Part shown: piece after piece, positions 15,609-25,400 of the stretch
Layout of the letters: the number at the start of each line of letters is the position of its first letter
How positions within the stretch are numbered: the first letter of the stretch is position 1
Origin: Streptomyces formicae
GTDB lineage: Bacteria > Actinomycetota > Actinomycetes > Streptomycetales > Streptomycetaceae
NCBI RefSeq assembly: GCF_002556545.1
Contig: NZ_CP022685.1
Span: 6,984,001 to 7,048,000 of the forward strand
Reading direction: 5' to 3'
Length of the DNA: 64,000 nt
The notes under the pieces: model-generated
Seen by the model: only the letters and a program-made list of their open reading frames with translations
Database searches by the model: none
Told to the model about the DNA's origin: nothing
Translations under genes and position numbers: made by a program

Positions 15609-17792
15609 TTACTCCGTCGGCACCGCGGCAAGGAACGGGCTCGGCTTCCCGTGCCACGACACCCGCAGCGCCTCTCGGGCCCGAGTGCAGGCCACGAACA
15701 ACAGGCTCAGTTCGCCGAGCAGGTCCTCACTGTGCTGTTGCGCGTCGGTCTCCTCCGCCGTCACGGCGTTGCGTAGCGGCACCGTGCCGTCTTTGACCCC
15801 GGCCACCGCGACACAGCGGAACTCCAGCCCTTTCATGCGGTGCATCGTCCCGATCCGGATTCCGTCGCCGGCCGCTGACCCGCCGCCCAGCACCACGGCC
15901 GGCATGCCCGATTGTTCGAGCGCCTGCCTGATCTCCTTGCCGAGCTGGGTGTAGCGCACCGCGATGCCGATCTCCTGCGGGGCGATACCGGCGCGCGTCC
16001 AGTCGCGGACCTGGTCCACCAGACCGGCGAGCTCCGCAAGTTTGTCCTCGGCCCCCGAAGTCCGGGGTGCTGCGCCATGGAAGGCGGACCGGTAGCCGTT
16101 CAGCGACTCGGTGCCCTCGTCCATGTCGTCGACCGTTTCACCGGTGAGCAACGCCGTGGACCAGGCCAGGATCTCCTGCGTGGTGCGGTAGTTGATGCGA
16201 AGTCGGGTGGATCGGCCGGTCACCGGGATGCCGAGACTGCGCAGCGAGACCTTGTTGCCGTAGATCCGCTGGTACGGGTCGCCGGCGATGAACAGGTCGT
16301 CCGGTCCGGGGGCGACCAGCGCCCGCAGTAGCCTCCACTGGGCCGGGTGGAGATCCTGCGCCTCGTCGATCACCACATGGCGATACGGGCGCTCGCCGCC
16401 CTTCGTGTCGAGCAGCCGGGCCGCCTCCGCGCAGACCTGGAGGAACGTCCATTCCTGTGCCAGCACGAGTTCCTTGGTGAAGGCCTCGACCGCACGCCAG
16501 ATCTGGGCCCGCTTGAGTGGCCCGAGCGCGGTTCCACGGCCGGTACGTGACGCCTTCAGGTAAGCCTCGGGCGTCCGCAGGTCCTGGGCCAGTACGACTT
16601 GCCGCCATTCTTGGTCGAGGAAGACATCGGTGAAGTCGATACCGGTCCGGCGGGCGATCCGGGCCCAGCGCGCAATGATCTCCTTGTGGTCGGTGACCAG
16701 GGCGAGAGGGGCGCCGCGGTCCTCGCGTACGAGCTGGTGTGCCAGTGCGTCCACGTTCACCACTCGGATCTTCGCACGCAACGCTGGGTCAGGGATGAGG
16801 AGTTCGAGGCTGCGCCGGAGGTCGGCGGCGAGGTCCCGTGTGTACGTCGTCAGTAGGATGGACTCGTCCGTGGCGCCAGCGGGCAGCTGTCGCGCCAGGT
16901 GCAGAGCACGGTGCAACGCGACGACGGTCTTACCCGTACCGGGTCCGCCCACAACGCGCGCAGGCCCCTTGTACGACGGCCGGTAGGCGACCCGCTGCTG
17001 GCTGGGGTGCAGGAAAATCCGCCAGGCGTCGAACGGCCGCTCCAGGATTTCCATCAACTCGTCGGGGCCGGTGACCAGGGCGATCCGTCCCTGGGAGCGG
17101 GCCATCGCGGCCGACAGGTCGTCCGGGGCGGCAGGCGACGGGGACAGGTCGCCGCCCGGTACGACGTTGACCTCCTGGGACGCCGAAGGTGATGCGTGCT
17201 CCAGCTGGACCGCCACCACCTCGCGCCAGACGTCCTCCGGAGTCATCCCGGCGGCGAGCCCGGCTAGTACGTCGTACTGCTGCTCCGGAAGGATCTTCTG
17301 CAGGGCGTCGAGATGAGCCTCGTCGGTGAGGTGCCGGACCAGCGGCAGCAGATCGGCGTCGATGCCGAGCCGGACGAGGTCCTTGTCGCCGACCTTCTTG
17401 AACAGGCGCCGGTCGCCTTCCGCAGCGAGCTGTCGTACACCCGCGGTCGCGCGCTCCAGGGCCACGTCGTTGCGCAGCTCGATGCCCTGGGTTGCCGAGT
17501 TGACCGTCGCCCGGTGCTTGAGGGCCCAGGCGATCGCGTCGTCGTGCGGCATGACCTTGAGCAGGAGGAAACTGTCGCCGGACTCGGGGGCGAGGACGAC
17601 GCCGCGCATGAACTTGTTGATGCGGATGGTCCGGATCCGAGGGTCGCGCGGATTCTCCAGTTTCTCCAGGTGAAGGCCCGCGTGCCGGTGTTCCTCAAAC
17701 TTGTCGAAGGTCTCCTGGACCCGCTTCTGTACGGGTTTCTCCAGCCGGGCGAACTCCATCAGGAAGTCCTTGTGGATGCCCAGCGTCGCCAT
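15609..17792 (-). CDS. UvrD/Rep-type helicase with N-terminal RelE-like domain
   Basis: 727 residues; ATG 17792 chosen because the conserved part starts 'MATLGIHKDFLMEFARLEK' and the longer frame adds only low-complexity residues. Residues 1-105 look like a RelE/ParE-type interferase fold ('FLMEFARLEKPVQKRVQETF', 'HLEKLENPRDPRIRTIRIN', 'LKVMPHDDAIAWA'). Superfamily 1 motifs follow: Walker A at 282-289 ('GGPGTGKT'), 'VVIDEAQDLHP' (motif II), 'GDPYQRIYG' (III), 'INYRTTQEI' (IV), 'GTMHRMKGLEF' (V) and 'LLFVACTRARE' (VI). It presumably unwinds DNA or displaces proteins. Whether the RelE part cleaves RNA or only binds is unknown. It is divergent from the DUF262 gene and is probably a defence component. 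Confidence 0.75.
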   Translation of the reverse strand: MATLGIHKDFLMEFARLEKPVQKRVQETFDKFEEHRHAGLHLEKLENPRDPRIRTIRINKFMRGVVLAPESGDSFLLLKVMPHDDAIAWALKHRATVNSATQGIELRNDVALERATAGVRQLAAEGDRRLFKKVGDKDLVRLGIDADLLPLVRHLTDEAHLDALQKILPEQQYDVLAGLAAGMTPEDVWREVVAVQLEHASPSASQEVNVVPGGDLSPSPAAPDDLSAAMARSQGRIALVTGPDELMEILERPFDAWRIFLHPSQQRVAYRPSYKGPARVVGGPGTGKTVVALHRALHLARQLPAGATDESILLTTYTRDLAADLRRSLELLIPDPALRAKIRVVNVDALAHQLVREDRGAPLALVTDHKEIIARWARIARRTGIDFTDVFLDQEWRQVVLAQDLRTPEAYLKASRTGRGTALGPLKRAQIWRAVEAFTKELVLAQEWTFLQVCAEAARLLDTKGGERPYRHVVIDEAQDLHPAQWRLLRALVAPGPDDLFIAGDPYQRIYGNKVSLRSLGIPVTGRSTRLRINYRTTQEILAWSTALLTGETVDDMDEGTESLNGYRSAFHGAAPRTSGAEDKLAELAGLVDQVRDWTRAGIAPQEIGIAVRYTQLGKEIRQALEQSGMPAVVLGGGSAAGDGIRIGTMHRMKGLEFRCVAVAGVKDGTVPLRNAVTAEETDAQQHSEDLLGELSLLFVACTRAREALRVSWHGKPSPFLAAVPTE

Positions 17793-17895
17793 GAGTGCCT
17801 CCGCACGTGCGGCCTGTCGGTTTTCCTGATCACCGTACCCGGATGGCGGAGAATGACGAGGCAGTCTTGCCACACCTTGTCGGAGAGGTTCGCGT

Positions 17896-20496
17896 GTGCA
17901 CGCTCAGGAGACCACGTTCAGCAAGCTCGTCCAGGGCGAGATGCAGTTCCAGGTGCCGCTGTACCAGCGCACTTACAGCTGGCAGCAAGCAGAGCTGAGG
18001 CAACTCTGGGATGACGTCCTGGAGTTGGTCGAGGAGCGGCTGACGGAGCGTTCGGTAACCGGGCACTTCCTGGGTTCGGTGGTGCTAGCCCCGACCGGCG
18101 TCGCCGCTGGGACGATGCAGCGCTGGCTGGTCGTCGACGGGCAGCAACGGCTCACCACCCTGATGCTCGCCTTCACCGCCCTACGCGACCACTACCGGGA
18201 GCAGGGCGCGGACAAGAAGGCCGCCCGTATCAACGACCTCTTGCTGGTCAACACTTACCGCGAGGGCGACGACCACTACCGGCTGTTGCCGACCCAGGCC
18301 GACCGGGACGCCTTCACTGCCTGCGTCGAGAGCACTCCGCGCGCGGGCGGCCCGGGCAACATCGGGGCCGCCTACCGCTTCTTCCTCGGAGCGCTGGCCG
18401 AGGGCGCCGAGAGCGGTGGAGAGCAGTGGACCGAGGCGGTGGAGACCGTACTGGGCGGGCAGCTCTCCATCGTCGCGATCACCGCGGCGGAGGGCGACAA
18501 CGTCTACCGGATCTTCGAGTCGATCAACAACACCGGTGTCGGCCTTAGCCAGAGCGACCTGCTGCGCAACTACGTCTTCATGTGCCTGCCGACCCGCGGT
18601 GAGGCCGTCTACCGCAGCCGCTGGCTGCCCATGCAGGAGCTGCTCGGCCCGGAGAATCTCGAACTCCTCGTCTGGCTGGACCTGGTGGTGAGCGGCAACA
18701 GCCGGGCCAAGCAGAGCGAGACTTACCGCGACCAGAAGAAGCGTCTGGAGGCCCTGCGCGGAGGTGAGGCCGCTCTGGAGCAGGAAGTGGCCGCGCTGGC
18801 GGAGCGTGCGGAGCGGCTGATGCGCATCCTGGAACCCGCACGGGAGCAGGACCCTGGCCTCCGGCTGGCGCTGGAGCGGCTCGACCGATGGGGCGGCTTG
18901 ACCCACTATCCGCTGGCCCTTCACCTCCTGGACCGCGTGGATGCCGGGCAGGCATCTGCTGACGACGCGGCTCAGGCCCTCGCATACGCGGAGAGTTATC
19001 TGGTCCGCCGCCTGTTCGCCGGCCTGTCCACAACGGGCAACAACCGGGTCTTCATGGAGCTCCCCAAGGAGCTGGACAAGAGCCTGCCGCTGGCCGAAGC
19101 CGTACGGCGGCACCTGTCACGCCATACGGTCGGGCCTCGCCTCTGGCCCCGGGACGAGACCGTCCGTGAGGCGATCCGCACCCGCGCCTTCTACAAGACG
19201 GGCCGCGGCGGTCAGCGTTTCCAGGTGCTGCGCAGGCTGGAGGAGAGTTACGAGGCCAGCGAGCCGGTCGACTACGCCAGGGCGCGGCTCACCGTGGAGC
19301 ACGTCCTGCCGCAGAATCCAGCCCAGGAGTGGTTCGACCTCCTCGCCGAGGAGACCGAGGACGCTCAGAGCCCCAGCGAGCTGCACGACGGACTCGTGCA
19401 CACTCTCGGCAACCTCACTCTCTCGGCCGACAACGCCCGCCTGTCCAACCACCCCTTCCGCCGCAAGCAGGAGATCCTCGACGCCAGCGCCCTGCGGATG
19501 AACCAGCAGATCGCCGCCCAGGCTCGCTGGGGCCGGGCCGAGATCCTCGCCCGCGCCGAAGAGCTGACCGATCGCGCCCTGGAGTTGTGGCCCGGGCCGA
19601 TCGAGGGCTTGGTATCTGCCGGCGCCCAGTCGCCGGTCTGGACGGAGCTGCGCGCGGCTCTGCGTGCCATGCCCACCGGCACCTGGACGACATACGGAGA
19701 ACTCGCTGCTCTCGTCGGCACGCACGCCATGCCCGTCGGCAGCTACCTGGTGTCGCAGCCCGGGGTGTACGGGGCCCACCGAGTGCTGACTGCCGACGGC
19801 CGGGTCGCGGAAGGATTCCGCTGGCCCGACGGACACGACCAGGGCGATCCGCGCGATCTCCTGGAGGCCGAAGGTATCTCCTTCGACGACGCCGGCCGGG
19901 CCCGCCGCTCCCAGCGGCTGACAGCCACGGAGCTGGCGACCCTCCTCGGAAAGGACCCCGAGGACCTAGCCGTTCCCACACCCTCGCCGGATCACGTACA
20001 GCTGTCGGCTGATGCCCGATTCGAGGCTCAGCTGCGCGACAACCAGACGACGGCGACCGCCCACGGGGTACGGGCCGCGCTTTCTGCCTGGGAGGAACTG
20101 GGTGGCTACCGTGACTACGGCAAGGCGAGCGAGACCAGCTGCTATCCCGCGATCCAGGTGGACGACGATCCGCGCCCGCGCGTCCTGTGGCCGGTCACGC
20201 TCTACCCCGTGACTGGCGTGGTCGAGGTGGTCTTCCAACACCTGAAGCGCCGTCCGCCCTTCGACGACGAGCCGCTGCGCCGCGAACTGATGACCCGTCT
20301 CAACAAGATCGACGGCATTGATCTGGCCGAGGCGAAGCTGGATCTGCGTCCCTCCTTCCCGCTGGAGGTCTTTGCGGACCGCGGGGAGGAGATTTGCGCC
20401 GTACTGGAGTGGTTCGTCCACGTCGTCGCGCTGGCCGAGGCGCGGCGCCCGGTGGACGACAGCGACGGGGGTGAGGGCGGAAACGCGATGCTCTGA
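17896..20496 (+). CDS. DUF262-DUF1524 (GmrSD-type) nuclease fused to an alkyltransferase-like domain
   Basis: 866 residues, ATG 17896. DUF262 signatures are 'QVPLYQRTYSW' (19-29) and 'VVDGQQRLTTLML' (near 80), the nucleotide-binding half of type IV restriction enzymes. DUF1524 follows with the His-Me-finger motif 'TVEHVLPQNP' (His469). About residues 580-690 resemble the C-terminal domain of O6-alkylguanine transferases ('MPTGTWTTYGELAALV', then 'GAHRVLTADGR'). Ala627 stands where the methyl-accepting cysteine of PCHRV would be, as in alkyltransferase-like proteins that bind but do not repair lesions. A further C-terminal domain of about 130 residues is less clear. It probably restricts modified foreign DNA. 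Confidence 0.75.
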   Translation: MHAQETTFSKLVQGEMQFQVPLYQRTYSWQQAELRQLWDDVLELVEERLTERSVTGHFLGSVVLAPTGVAAGTMQRWLVVDGQQRLTTLMLAFTALRDHYREQGADKKAARINDLLLVNTYREGDDHYRLLPTQADRDAFTACVESTPRAGGPGNIGAAYRFFLGALAEGAESGGEQWTEAVETVLGGQLSIVAITAAEGDNVYRIFESINNTGVGLSQSDLLRNYVFMCLPTRGEAVYRSRWLPMQELLGPENLELLVWLDLVVSGNSRAKQSETYRDQKKRLEALRGGEAALEQEVAALAERAERLMRILEPAREQDPGLRLALERLDRWGGLTHYPLALHLLDRVDAGQASADDAAQALAYAESYLVRRLFAGLSTTGNNRVFMELPKELDKSLPLAEAVRRHLSRHTVGPRLWPRDETVREAIRTRAFYKTGRGGQRFQVLRRLEESYEASEPVDYARARLTVEHVLPQNPAQEWFDLLAEETEDAQSPSELHDGLVHTLGNLTLSADNARLSNHPFRRKQEILDASALRMNQQIAAQARWGRAEILARAEELTDRALELWPGPIEGLVSAGAQSPVWTELRAALRAMPTGTWTTYGELAALVGTHAMPVGSYLVSQPGVYGAHRVLTADGRVAEGFRWPDGHDQGDPRDLLEAEGISFDDAGRARRSQRLTATELATLLGKDPEDLAVPTPSPDHVQLSADARFEAQLRDNQTTATAHGVRAALSAWEELGGYRDYGKASETSCYPAIQVDDDPRPRVLWPVTLYPVTGVVEVVFQHLKRRPPFDDEPLRRELMTRLNKIDGIDLAEAKLDLRPSFPLEVFADRGEEICAVLEWFVHVVALAEARRPVDDSDGGEGGNAML

Positions 20497-20632
20497 CGGA
20501 AGCGGGAATCCGCTGGCTGGAATCCGTCTTTTGGATCGATCTGGGCGTGGGTAATCTGCGCGGACAGTGATCGGTACGTCACCCCGGGCATAGGCGCGTG
20601 GAGAGTGGCCTGCGACCGGAGCGCGGGGGCGC

Positions 20633-21136
20633 ATGGAGCTCAACAACCACCAGGGCTGGTACGGGGAGACGTTTGTGTCCGCGATCGCCGCGGCCGCCGG
20701 CTTTCAGGTGGCCGTTCCGTATCCGGACATCGGCAAGGACCTCATCCTCGGCCGGGACCACGAGGACCCGGAGCTGGATGTGCAGATCGCGTTGCAGGTG
20801 AAGTCGCGACGGGTCGGCGAGTTCACCACCTGCGGCACCGGCTTCTCGATTGCTCTCCCGATCGACCAGTTCAAGCGGCTGCGCGGCCGTCGGCAGGTTC
20901 CCTGCTATCTCGTGATGGTCGTGGTGCCGGAGCATCCGCACGAATACATCAAGGTCGCCCAGCAGGCGCTCACTCTGCACCACTCCGCGTACTGGTTGTC
21001 TCTCGAGAACCACCTACTGCCGGTCCAGCAGGGCCAGAAGAGCGTGACTGTCACTGTGCCGCGCGACAATCTCCTCACCACCGAAGTTCTGCACGAGTTC
21101 TTCGACCGGGCGTGCGAGGAGGTGCCTGCGTCATGA
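20633..21136 (+). CDS. DUF4365-like protein, putative PD-(D/E)XK-type nuclease
   Basis: 167 residues, ATG 20633. The N terminus 'NNHQGWYGETFVSAIAAAAGF' with 'DIGKDLILG' and 'DVQIALQVKSRR' has the spacing of an Mrr-like or DUF4365 core: an early Glu, an Asp, then Q-V-K as the (D/E)xK. It would cleave DNA in a defence system, although catalytic activity is unproven. The stop overlaps the next start (ATGA at 21133-21136), so it acts together with the following unknown protein. The 136-base gap upstream holds a possible -10 (TAATCT near 20553). Confidence 0.55.
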   Translation: MELNNHQGWYGETFVSAIAAAAGFQVAVPYPDIGKDLILGRDHEDPELDVQIALQVKSRRVGEFTTCGTGFSIALPIDQFKRLRGRRQVPCYLVMVVVPEHPHEYIKVAQQALTLHHSAYWLSLENHLLPVQQGQKSVTVTVPRDNLLTTEVLHEFFDRACEEVPAS

Positions 21137-22314
21137 CCGCTGGGGGAGTGTCAGAGCAGGAGCTGGCACGGCTGCGCCCGCGAGACGTGGCGGGTTATCT
21201 GCGCAGCAGGGGCTGGAGCCCTGGCAGCCGGGTCCGCTACAGCCGCCGTTACGAGCTGGAGTGGTCCGGACAGCGCCGCCGGGTGCTGCTTCCGATGGAT
21301 CGCGAGCTGGCCGATTACACCGACCGGATGGCTGATCTGATCCGGGCGTTGGCCGATCTGGAGGGACGGCCGGAGACTGCCGTGCACCAGGACCTGGCTC
21401 TGACCGGGCTCGACGTGCAGTACATCCGGACAAAGCCTGTGACGCCTTCGGGCACCATCCCGGTCCAGGATGGCGTCCTGGCAGTGACCAGCGCCAGGGA
21501 TCTGCTGATGGCTGCTGCCTGTACCACGGTCGCGGACGAACGCCGCCTCGTGCACCCGAGACGTAAGCCGCAGCGGGCCAAGGAGTTCGTGGCGGGCGCG
21601 CGGTTCGGACCGACCTCACCCGGCAGCTACATCCTCAGCGTGCAGGTTCCGCTGCCCGAGCCCGGCTCGGACGGCTCGCTCTTCGAGGATCGTCCCGATC
21701 TCGATGTCGCGCCGGAGCCTTTCGCCCGCAAGGTCTCCCGAACCCTGTTCGAAGCGGTCGCCGCTGCTCGCGATGCGGCCGAGGAAGCAGACCTGGCGGA
21801 CGACTCGGTTTCTTTCACGGAAGGCGTCGGACGGGGCATTTCCGCCGACCTGTGCGAGGCACTGGCCGGTCTGGGCGGACACGATGGCCGGGACGCCCAG
21901 GCGTATGGCCATGGCTTCTCCATTGGTTTCGCCTGGTCACCACGGTGGCCGGTGCCTTTCGACAGCGCCCGCACGGACTTTCCTCGGCATCTGGCCCCTG
22001 TTCTGCTCGCCGGGGCGCAGGATCTGCGCCGCAATGAGCCGGAGCGTGGCGTGGTCATCGTCGGCAGACCGACCAGGCTGAAGCGGGAAGCCGATTTCGG
22101 CCCCGGCGACGTCACCGTGGTGGGCCGACTGATGAAGGAGAACGGGGACCTGGTAGGTCAGCAGCGCCAGATCCACGTGCGCCTTGAGGAGCACCAGTAC
22201 AACCGGGCCACCGACGCCCATCGGGACGTCCGTGACCTCAGGATCGAGGGTGATCTGACCCTGCGCGGCACGTACCACGAGTTGAGCGGAGTGACCTCCT
22301 TCGACGTGCTCTGA
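21133..22314 (+). CDS. Protein of unknown function coupled to the DUF4365 gene
   Basis: 393 residues from ATG 21133, in a four-base overlap with the preceding gene. I recognise no domain. The N-terminal 30 residues look helical ('LARLRPRDVAGYLRSRGW'), followed by a charged segment. The middle contains 'SPGSYILSVQVPLPEP', and near the C terminus 'DVTVVGRLMKENGDL' and 'DLRIEGDLTLRGTYHELS' suggest a small beta-barrel. There are no membrane segments or signal peptide. Its position between a putative nuclease and drmD makes a defence role likely. It could be a sensor, inhibitor or specificity partner of the DUF4365 protein. Confidence 0.5.
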   Translation: MTAGGVSEQELARLRPRDVAGYLRSRGWSPGSRVRYSRRYELEWSGQRRRVLLPMDRELADYTDRMADLIRALADLEGRPETAVHQDLALTGLDVQYIRTKPVTPSGTIPVQDGVLAVTSARDLLMAAACTTVADERRLVHPRRKPQRAKEFVAGARFGPTSPGSYILSVQVPLPEPGSDGSLFEDRPDLDVAPEPFARKVSRTLFEAVAAARDAAEEADLADDSVSFTEGVGRGISADLCEALAGLGGHDGRDAQAYGHGFSIGFAWSPRWPVPFDSARTDFPRHLAPVLLAGAQDLRRNEPERGVVIVGRPTRLKREADFGPGDVTVVGRLMKENGDLVGQQRQIHVRLEEHQYNRATDAHRDVRDLRIEGDLTLRGTYHELSGVTSFDVL

Positions 22315-22474
22315 CCAGTGCTCCAACTGGTTCTCCTGGCGGGGCGCAGAGGCGACGGCCGGAGGTGTGTGCGCCATATTCGGCACGTATCCGGTGCGTG
22401 TTTGAATTGATCTGTTTCATGGGATTCGCCCGGGCCGGAACGGCACAGCGGTTACGAGGGAGTGCGACATACCG

Positions 22475-25400
22475 ATGACGACGCCGACAACGCCGAGTGC
22501 CGAGCTGGCGGGAGTGGCCCAGCGGTCCGCACGGCGCCGTGGGGATGCTCAGGACCCCACGGCCGTACCACGGATCAGCGATCTGGTGGAGGTGCGCGGC
22601 CAGCGCTGGGTGGTCGCCGACGTCGACCATGGCGATGCGCGACAGCCGGGCTCGGGTGCACCAGCCACTCTCGTCACCCTCAACAGCGTCGAGGACGGCC
22701 GTTACAACGACACCCTCTCCGTCATCTGGGAGGTCGAACCGGGTCGCCGCAGGCTGCCCGCAGGATCGCTCCCCGATGTCACCCGTACCGGTTTCGACCC
22801 GCCCGAGCGCCTCGCCGCGTTCCTGGACGCGGTTCGCTGGTCCGCTGTGACCTCGGCGGACGTCCGCACCCTCCAGGCCCCATTCCGCTCTGGCGTTGCC
22901 GTTGAGCCGTACCAACTGGAGCCGGTCTCACGGGCCGTCGCCGCACCGCGAGTGAACCTGCTGCTCGCCGACGACGTCGGCCTCGGTAAGACCATCGAGG
23001 CCGGTCTGGTCGCCTTGGAGCTGATCCTCCGCAACCGCGCCCACAAGATCATGATCGTGTGTCCGGCCGGTCTCACCGTGAAGTGGCGGGACGAGATGGA
23101 GGAGAAGTTCGGTCTCGACTTCACCGTGATCGATTCTGAGCGCTGCGCTGAGGTCCGCCGCAGCCACGGCAGCGCTGCCAACCCCTTCAACATCTATCCG
23201 CGGGCCATCGTCAGTCTTCCCTGGCTGCGCGGCCCCAAGGCGCAGCGACTGCTCGCCGAGGTACTGCCGCAGGACGAGTCCGAGCCCGCCGCGACCCCGG
23301 CCAAGCGTCCTTTCGACCTGCTCATCCTCGACGAGGCTCACCACGTGGCGCCCTCCGCGCCCAAGCAGCTCTATCCTGTCGACTCCCAGCAGACCAAGCT
23401 AATCCGCCGTCTGGCCCCGCACTTCGAACACCGGCTCTTCCTCTCCGCCACCCCGCACAATGGCTACCAGGAGTCGTACACCGCCCTGTTGGAAATCATC
23501 GACAGCCAGCGGTTCGCCCGCGGTGTCGAACCGGATCCCGACGCCGTCAAGGACACCGTCGTCCGCCGTCTGAAGACCGACATCCGTGAACCGGACGGCA
23601 CCCGCCGCTTCCTGGAACGCAGCACCCTCGCCCTTCCAGTCGAGTACACCGAGGACGAGCGCCGCATCCATGGCCTGCTCAAGGAATACGCGCAACTGCG
23701 CCGCGCCAAGCTCGCCACCCGTCACAAGGGCGGCCGGAAGGCGGCCGACCTGGTCACTCTGCTCCTCAAGAAGCGCCTGTTCTCCTCCCCGGACGCCTTC
23801 GCCCGCACCATCGCCGTCTACCTCGACACCCTGCGGACGAAGAAGCAGCAAGCCGCCGAGGAGATCGAGGACTGGCAGGAAACCTTCTTCGACGACTATG
23901 CGGACTTCGACGACGAGCCCCTCGCGGAGGCGGAGGACGACGCGATCGCCCGCGCCACCACCCTCCAGCCCGGCACGGACAACGACGAGGCGGCTCTCCT
24001 GGAGCAGATGCAGGAATGGGCCCTGCGGCACCAGGCCCAGGCCGACTCCAAGGCGAACGAACTGATCTCCTACGTCAAGGCCGTCTGCCTCCCAGACGGC
24101 AAGCACTGGCTGAACGAACGCGTAGTGATCTTCACCGAGTACCGCGACACCCAGATCTGGCTCCAGAATCTCCTGCGCGACCACGGTCTCGGTGGAGACC
24201 GGGTCGCTCTCCTGCACGGCGGCATGAAGGCTGACGAGCGCGAGCACCTTCGCCTCGCCTTCCAAGCCGAACCCGCCGAGAACCCGGTGCGCATTCTGCT
24301 CGCCACCGACGCGGCCAGCGAGGGCATCGACCTCCAGCGGCACTGTCACCGCCTGGTCAACTACGACATCCCCTTCAACCCCAACAAGCTGGAACAGCGC
24401 ATCGGCCGCATCGACCGCTACGGCCAGACCACCGCCCCCGAGGTCGTCCACTTCATCGGCAGCGGTTACGAGAAGACCGCCGACACCTACGACGCTGACT
24501 TGGAGTTCCTCGCCCGCGTCGCCAAGAAGGTCGCTCGTATGGAGGAGGACCTCGGCAAGGTCAACGCCGTCCTCGCCGAGGCGGTCCAGCGCCGTATGAC
24601 CGGCGACCTCTCCGCCGACTTCGACGTGGAACGCGCCGAGCTGTACGCGGACCGCAAGGCCCGCCGTGGCGGCAACGTCGCCGCCGAACGTGACGTCCAG
24701 GCCCAGGCCATGAAGCTGAAGGAGCAGGTCGACGCGACCGTTGCCACCCTCGGTATCACCCCGCCCAAGGTTGCCCGCGTCGTCTCCACCGCTCTCCCGC
24801 TCGCCCGCCAGCAGGCCATCACCCCGACTGTCGACGAACGTGAATTCGCCCAGGGCTTCTACCGCGTGCCCACCCTCACGGGTTCCTGGGAACGCGCCGC
24901 ACAGGGTCTTGCCGACAAGCTGCGCCCCGAGATCCAGCGGCCCGTCACCTTCGACGCGAAGAACGTGAAGGGCCGCGACGACGTCGTCCTCGCCCACCTC
25001 GGCCACCCCCTGGTATCCATGTCCACCCGGCTTCTGCGCGCCGCCGTCTGGAACCAGGACCAGACCGGCCTGGCCCGCGTCACCGCCGTGGTCAGCGACC
25101 ACCCCGAGCTGGAGACCGCCTTCGTCGGCGCCTTCGGCCGCTTCGTCCTGGTCGGCGCGGACGGCGTACGCCTGCACGAGGAGGTCCTCCAGGCCGGCGG
25201 CTGGATCCGACGCGAAGCGAACGACGGGCCGGCCCGCTTCGCCCGCCTGGAGCGCACCACCACCGTCCGCGAACTCCTCGACAGCGCCCTCGCCGACTCG
25301 GCCCAGGCCTCCCCACTCGTCCAGGAACGTCTCGCCGAAGCCTGGCCGCAGCTCGGCGAAGGTCTGGTCTCCGCCCTGGAATGGCGGGCCCGAAACCGTC

